From the NCBI GenBank assembly GCA_017881145.1, contig JADGRG010000004.1:1-5195 (forward strand): a stretch of 5,195 nucleotides of DNA. The letters run 5' to 3'. Shown piece after piece: positions 4,773 through 5,195 of this stretch; within the stretch, counting starts at the first letter, position 1; the number at the start of each line of letters is the position of its first letter. The translations under genes were made by a program, and so were the position numbers. The stretch comes from Sandaracinaceae bacterium (GTDB taxonomy: Bacteria; Myxococcota_A; Polyangia; Polyangiales; JAFGIB01). The notes under the pieces were generated by a model. The model made no database searches, was not told the origin of the DNA, and was given only the letters and a program-made list of their open reading frames with translations.

Positions 4773-5195
4773 ATGGTGGAACGCGCCGTGATCTGGGGTT
4801 CTTGCGTGCTCTTGCTCGCAGCCTGCTCGCTCAACTCGACACCCACGGCGCTCGCCACGCGACGCGGTTCCGCGAGCGGAACGAGTGGGAGCGCAGCCAG
4901 CGGCGGCGTGAACGCAGCTGCGGGCAGCTTCGCGACGGCGACTGCGGGAACGGCGAGCGTCACTGGCACGGCAGGAACCGCAGGAACGGCTGGCAAGGGC
5001 AACAGCGCAGGCACGGGCGGCAGCGCAGGAAGTGCCGGCAGCGCAGGCACGAGCGGCCACGCAGGCACGAGCGGCAGCGCAGGAAGTGCCGGCAGCGCAG
5101 GCACGAACGGCAGCGCAGGCTCGGCAGGCACCACGAACACGAGCGGCGACGACGCAGGCACCGCGAACCCGACACCCAGGCTCGAGTCCTGCAAC
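4773..5195 (+). CDS. Lipoprotein with Gly/Ala/Ser/Thr-rich repeat linker (5' part, cut by window edge)
   Basis: The frame is open from the ATG at 4773 to the window edge (141 codons, no stop), so only the N-terminal part is seen. Residues 1-18 form a short type II signal peptide: Arg4, a hydrophobic core (VLLLAA), and the lipobox LAAC ending at Cys18. The mature protein would be lipid-anchored in the cell envelope. Residues from about 34 to 132 are a low-complexity linker of Gly, Ala, Ser and Thr (GSAGSAG, GTSG, GTAG), after which ordinary sequence with a Cys begins (PRLESCN). Such linkers are common in secreted and lipid-anchored proteins of Polyangia, where they space the functional domain from the membrane. 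That domain lies beyond the window, so no function can be given. There is no good Shine-Dalgarno sequence; the ATG is chosen because it is the only one in frame after the stop at 4722-4724 and it yields an intact signal peptide. GTG codons at 4776 and 4788 are alternatives. Confidence 0.75.
   Translation, partial: MVERAVIWGSCVLLLAACSLNSTPTALATRRGSASGTSGSAASGGVNAAAGSFATATAGTASVTGTAGTAGTAGKGNSAGTGGSAGSAGSAGTSGHAGTSGSAGSAGSAGTNGSAGSAGTTNTSGDDAGTANPTPRLESCN
5007..5110 (+). repeat. Imperfect tandem repeat, 54-bp period, in the lipoprotein linker
   Basis: Bases 5007-5056 and 5061-5110 agree at 48 of 50 positions, a period of 54 bp or 18 codons. They encode the same AGTGGSAGSAGSAGTSG-type segment, the two differences being G/A changes. 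Shorter GCAGG, GGCAGCGCAGG and GGCACG units recur around it. This points to recent duplication or slippage within a repetitive linker. Confidence 0.85.

Noticed and set aside
4733..5194. - strand frame encoding Val-Pro-Ala-Leu-Pro repeats
   Set aside because: The repeats are the reverse reading of the GSAG linker. The + strand gives a start, signal peptide and lipobox, so the minus frame is a shadow.
1..5195. Mobile element, CRISPR array, phage, toxin-antitoxin or defence system
   Set aside because: There are no transposase or integrase motifs, no terminal repeats, no regularly spaced repeats other than the coding linker, and no defence-type domains. The gene set looks like ordinary metabolism and envelope functions.

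Overview
The window is GC-rich DNA with dense coding and short intergenic gaps. It reads as ordinary chromosome from a Gram-negative bacterium. The last gene is a lipoprotein whose lipobox is followed by a long Gly/Ala/Ser/Thr-rich linker. That architecture is common in myxobacteria (Myxococcota, especially Polyangia), so a myxobacterial host is my best guess. This is an inference from composition and style; no rRNA or marker gene is present to confirm it.

Layout, left to right: (1) a small single-motif GDT1/UPF0016 (TMEM165-type) membrane transporter on +; (2) an M50 (site-2-protease-like) intramembrane metalloprotease on -, with a C-terminal helical, TPR-like region and a final membrane segment; (3) an FkbM-family SAM methyltransferase on +; (4) an acyl-CoA dehydrogenase on -; (5) a PF10118-type 'predicted metal-dependent hydrolase' on +; (6) the 5' part of a lipoprotein with a repetitive low-complexity linker on +, cut by the window edge.

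Genes 1/2 and 3/4 are tail-to-tail pairs with only 10 and 11 nt between their stop codons. Genes 2/3 and 4/5 are head-to-head, with intergenic regions of 163 and 149 nt that must hold their promoters. There is no multi-gene operon wholly inside the window. The only pair with a plausible functional link is the divergent acyl-CoA dehydrogenase and PF10118 protein: both fit lipid or acyl-chain oxidation, and the gap between them carries a compact cluster of CATAC/GTATG motifs that looks like a regulator site. Compact hairpins overlap or abut the stop codons of several genes and may act as transcription ends, although none has a T-tract.

I found no mobile element, CRISPR array, RNA gene, prophage or toxin-antitoxin module, and nothing that looks like a new multi-gene system. 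The points most worth a second look are the diiron-type E...ExxH...E...ExxH ligand pattern in the PF10118 protein, the altered catalytic-base motif in the acyl-CoA dehydrogenase, and the candidate operator between these two genes.
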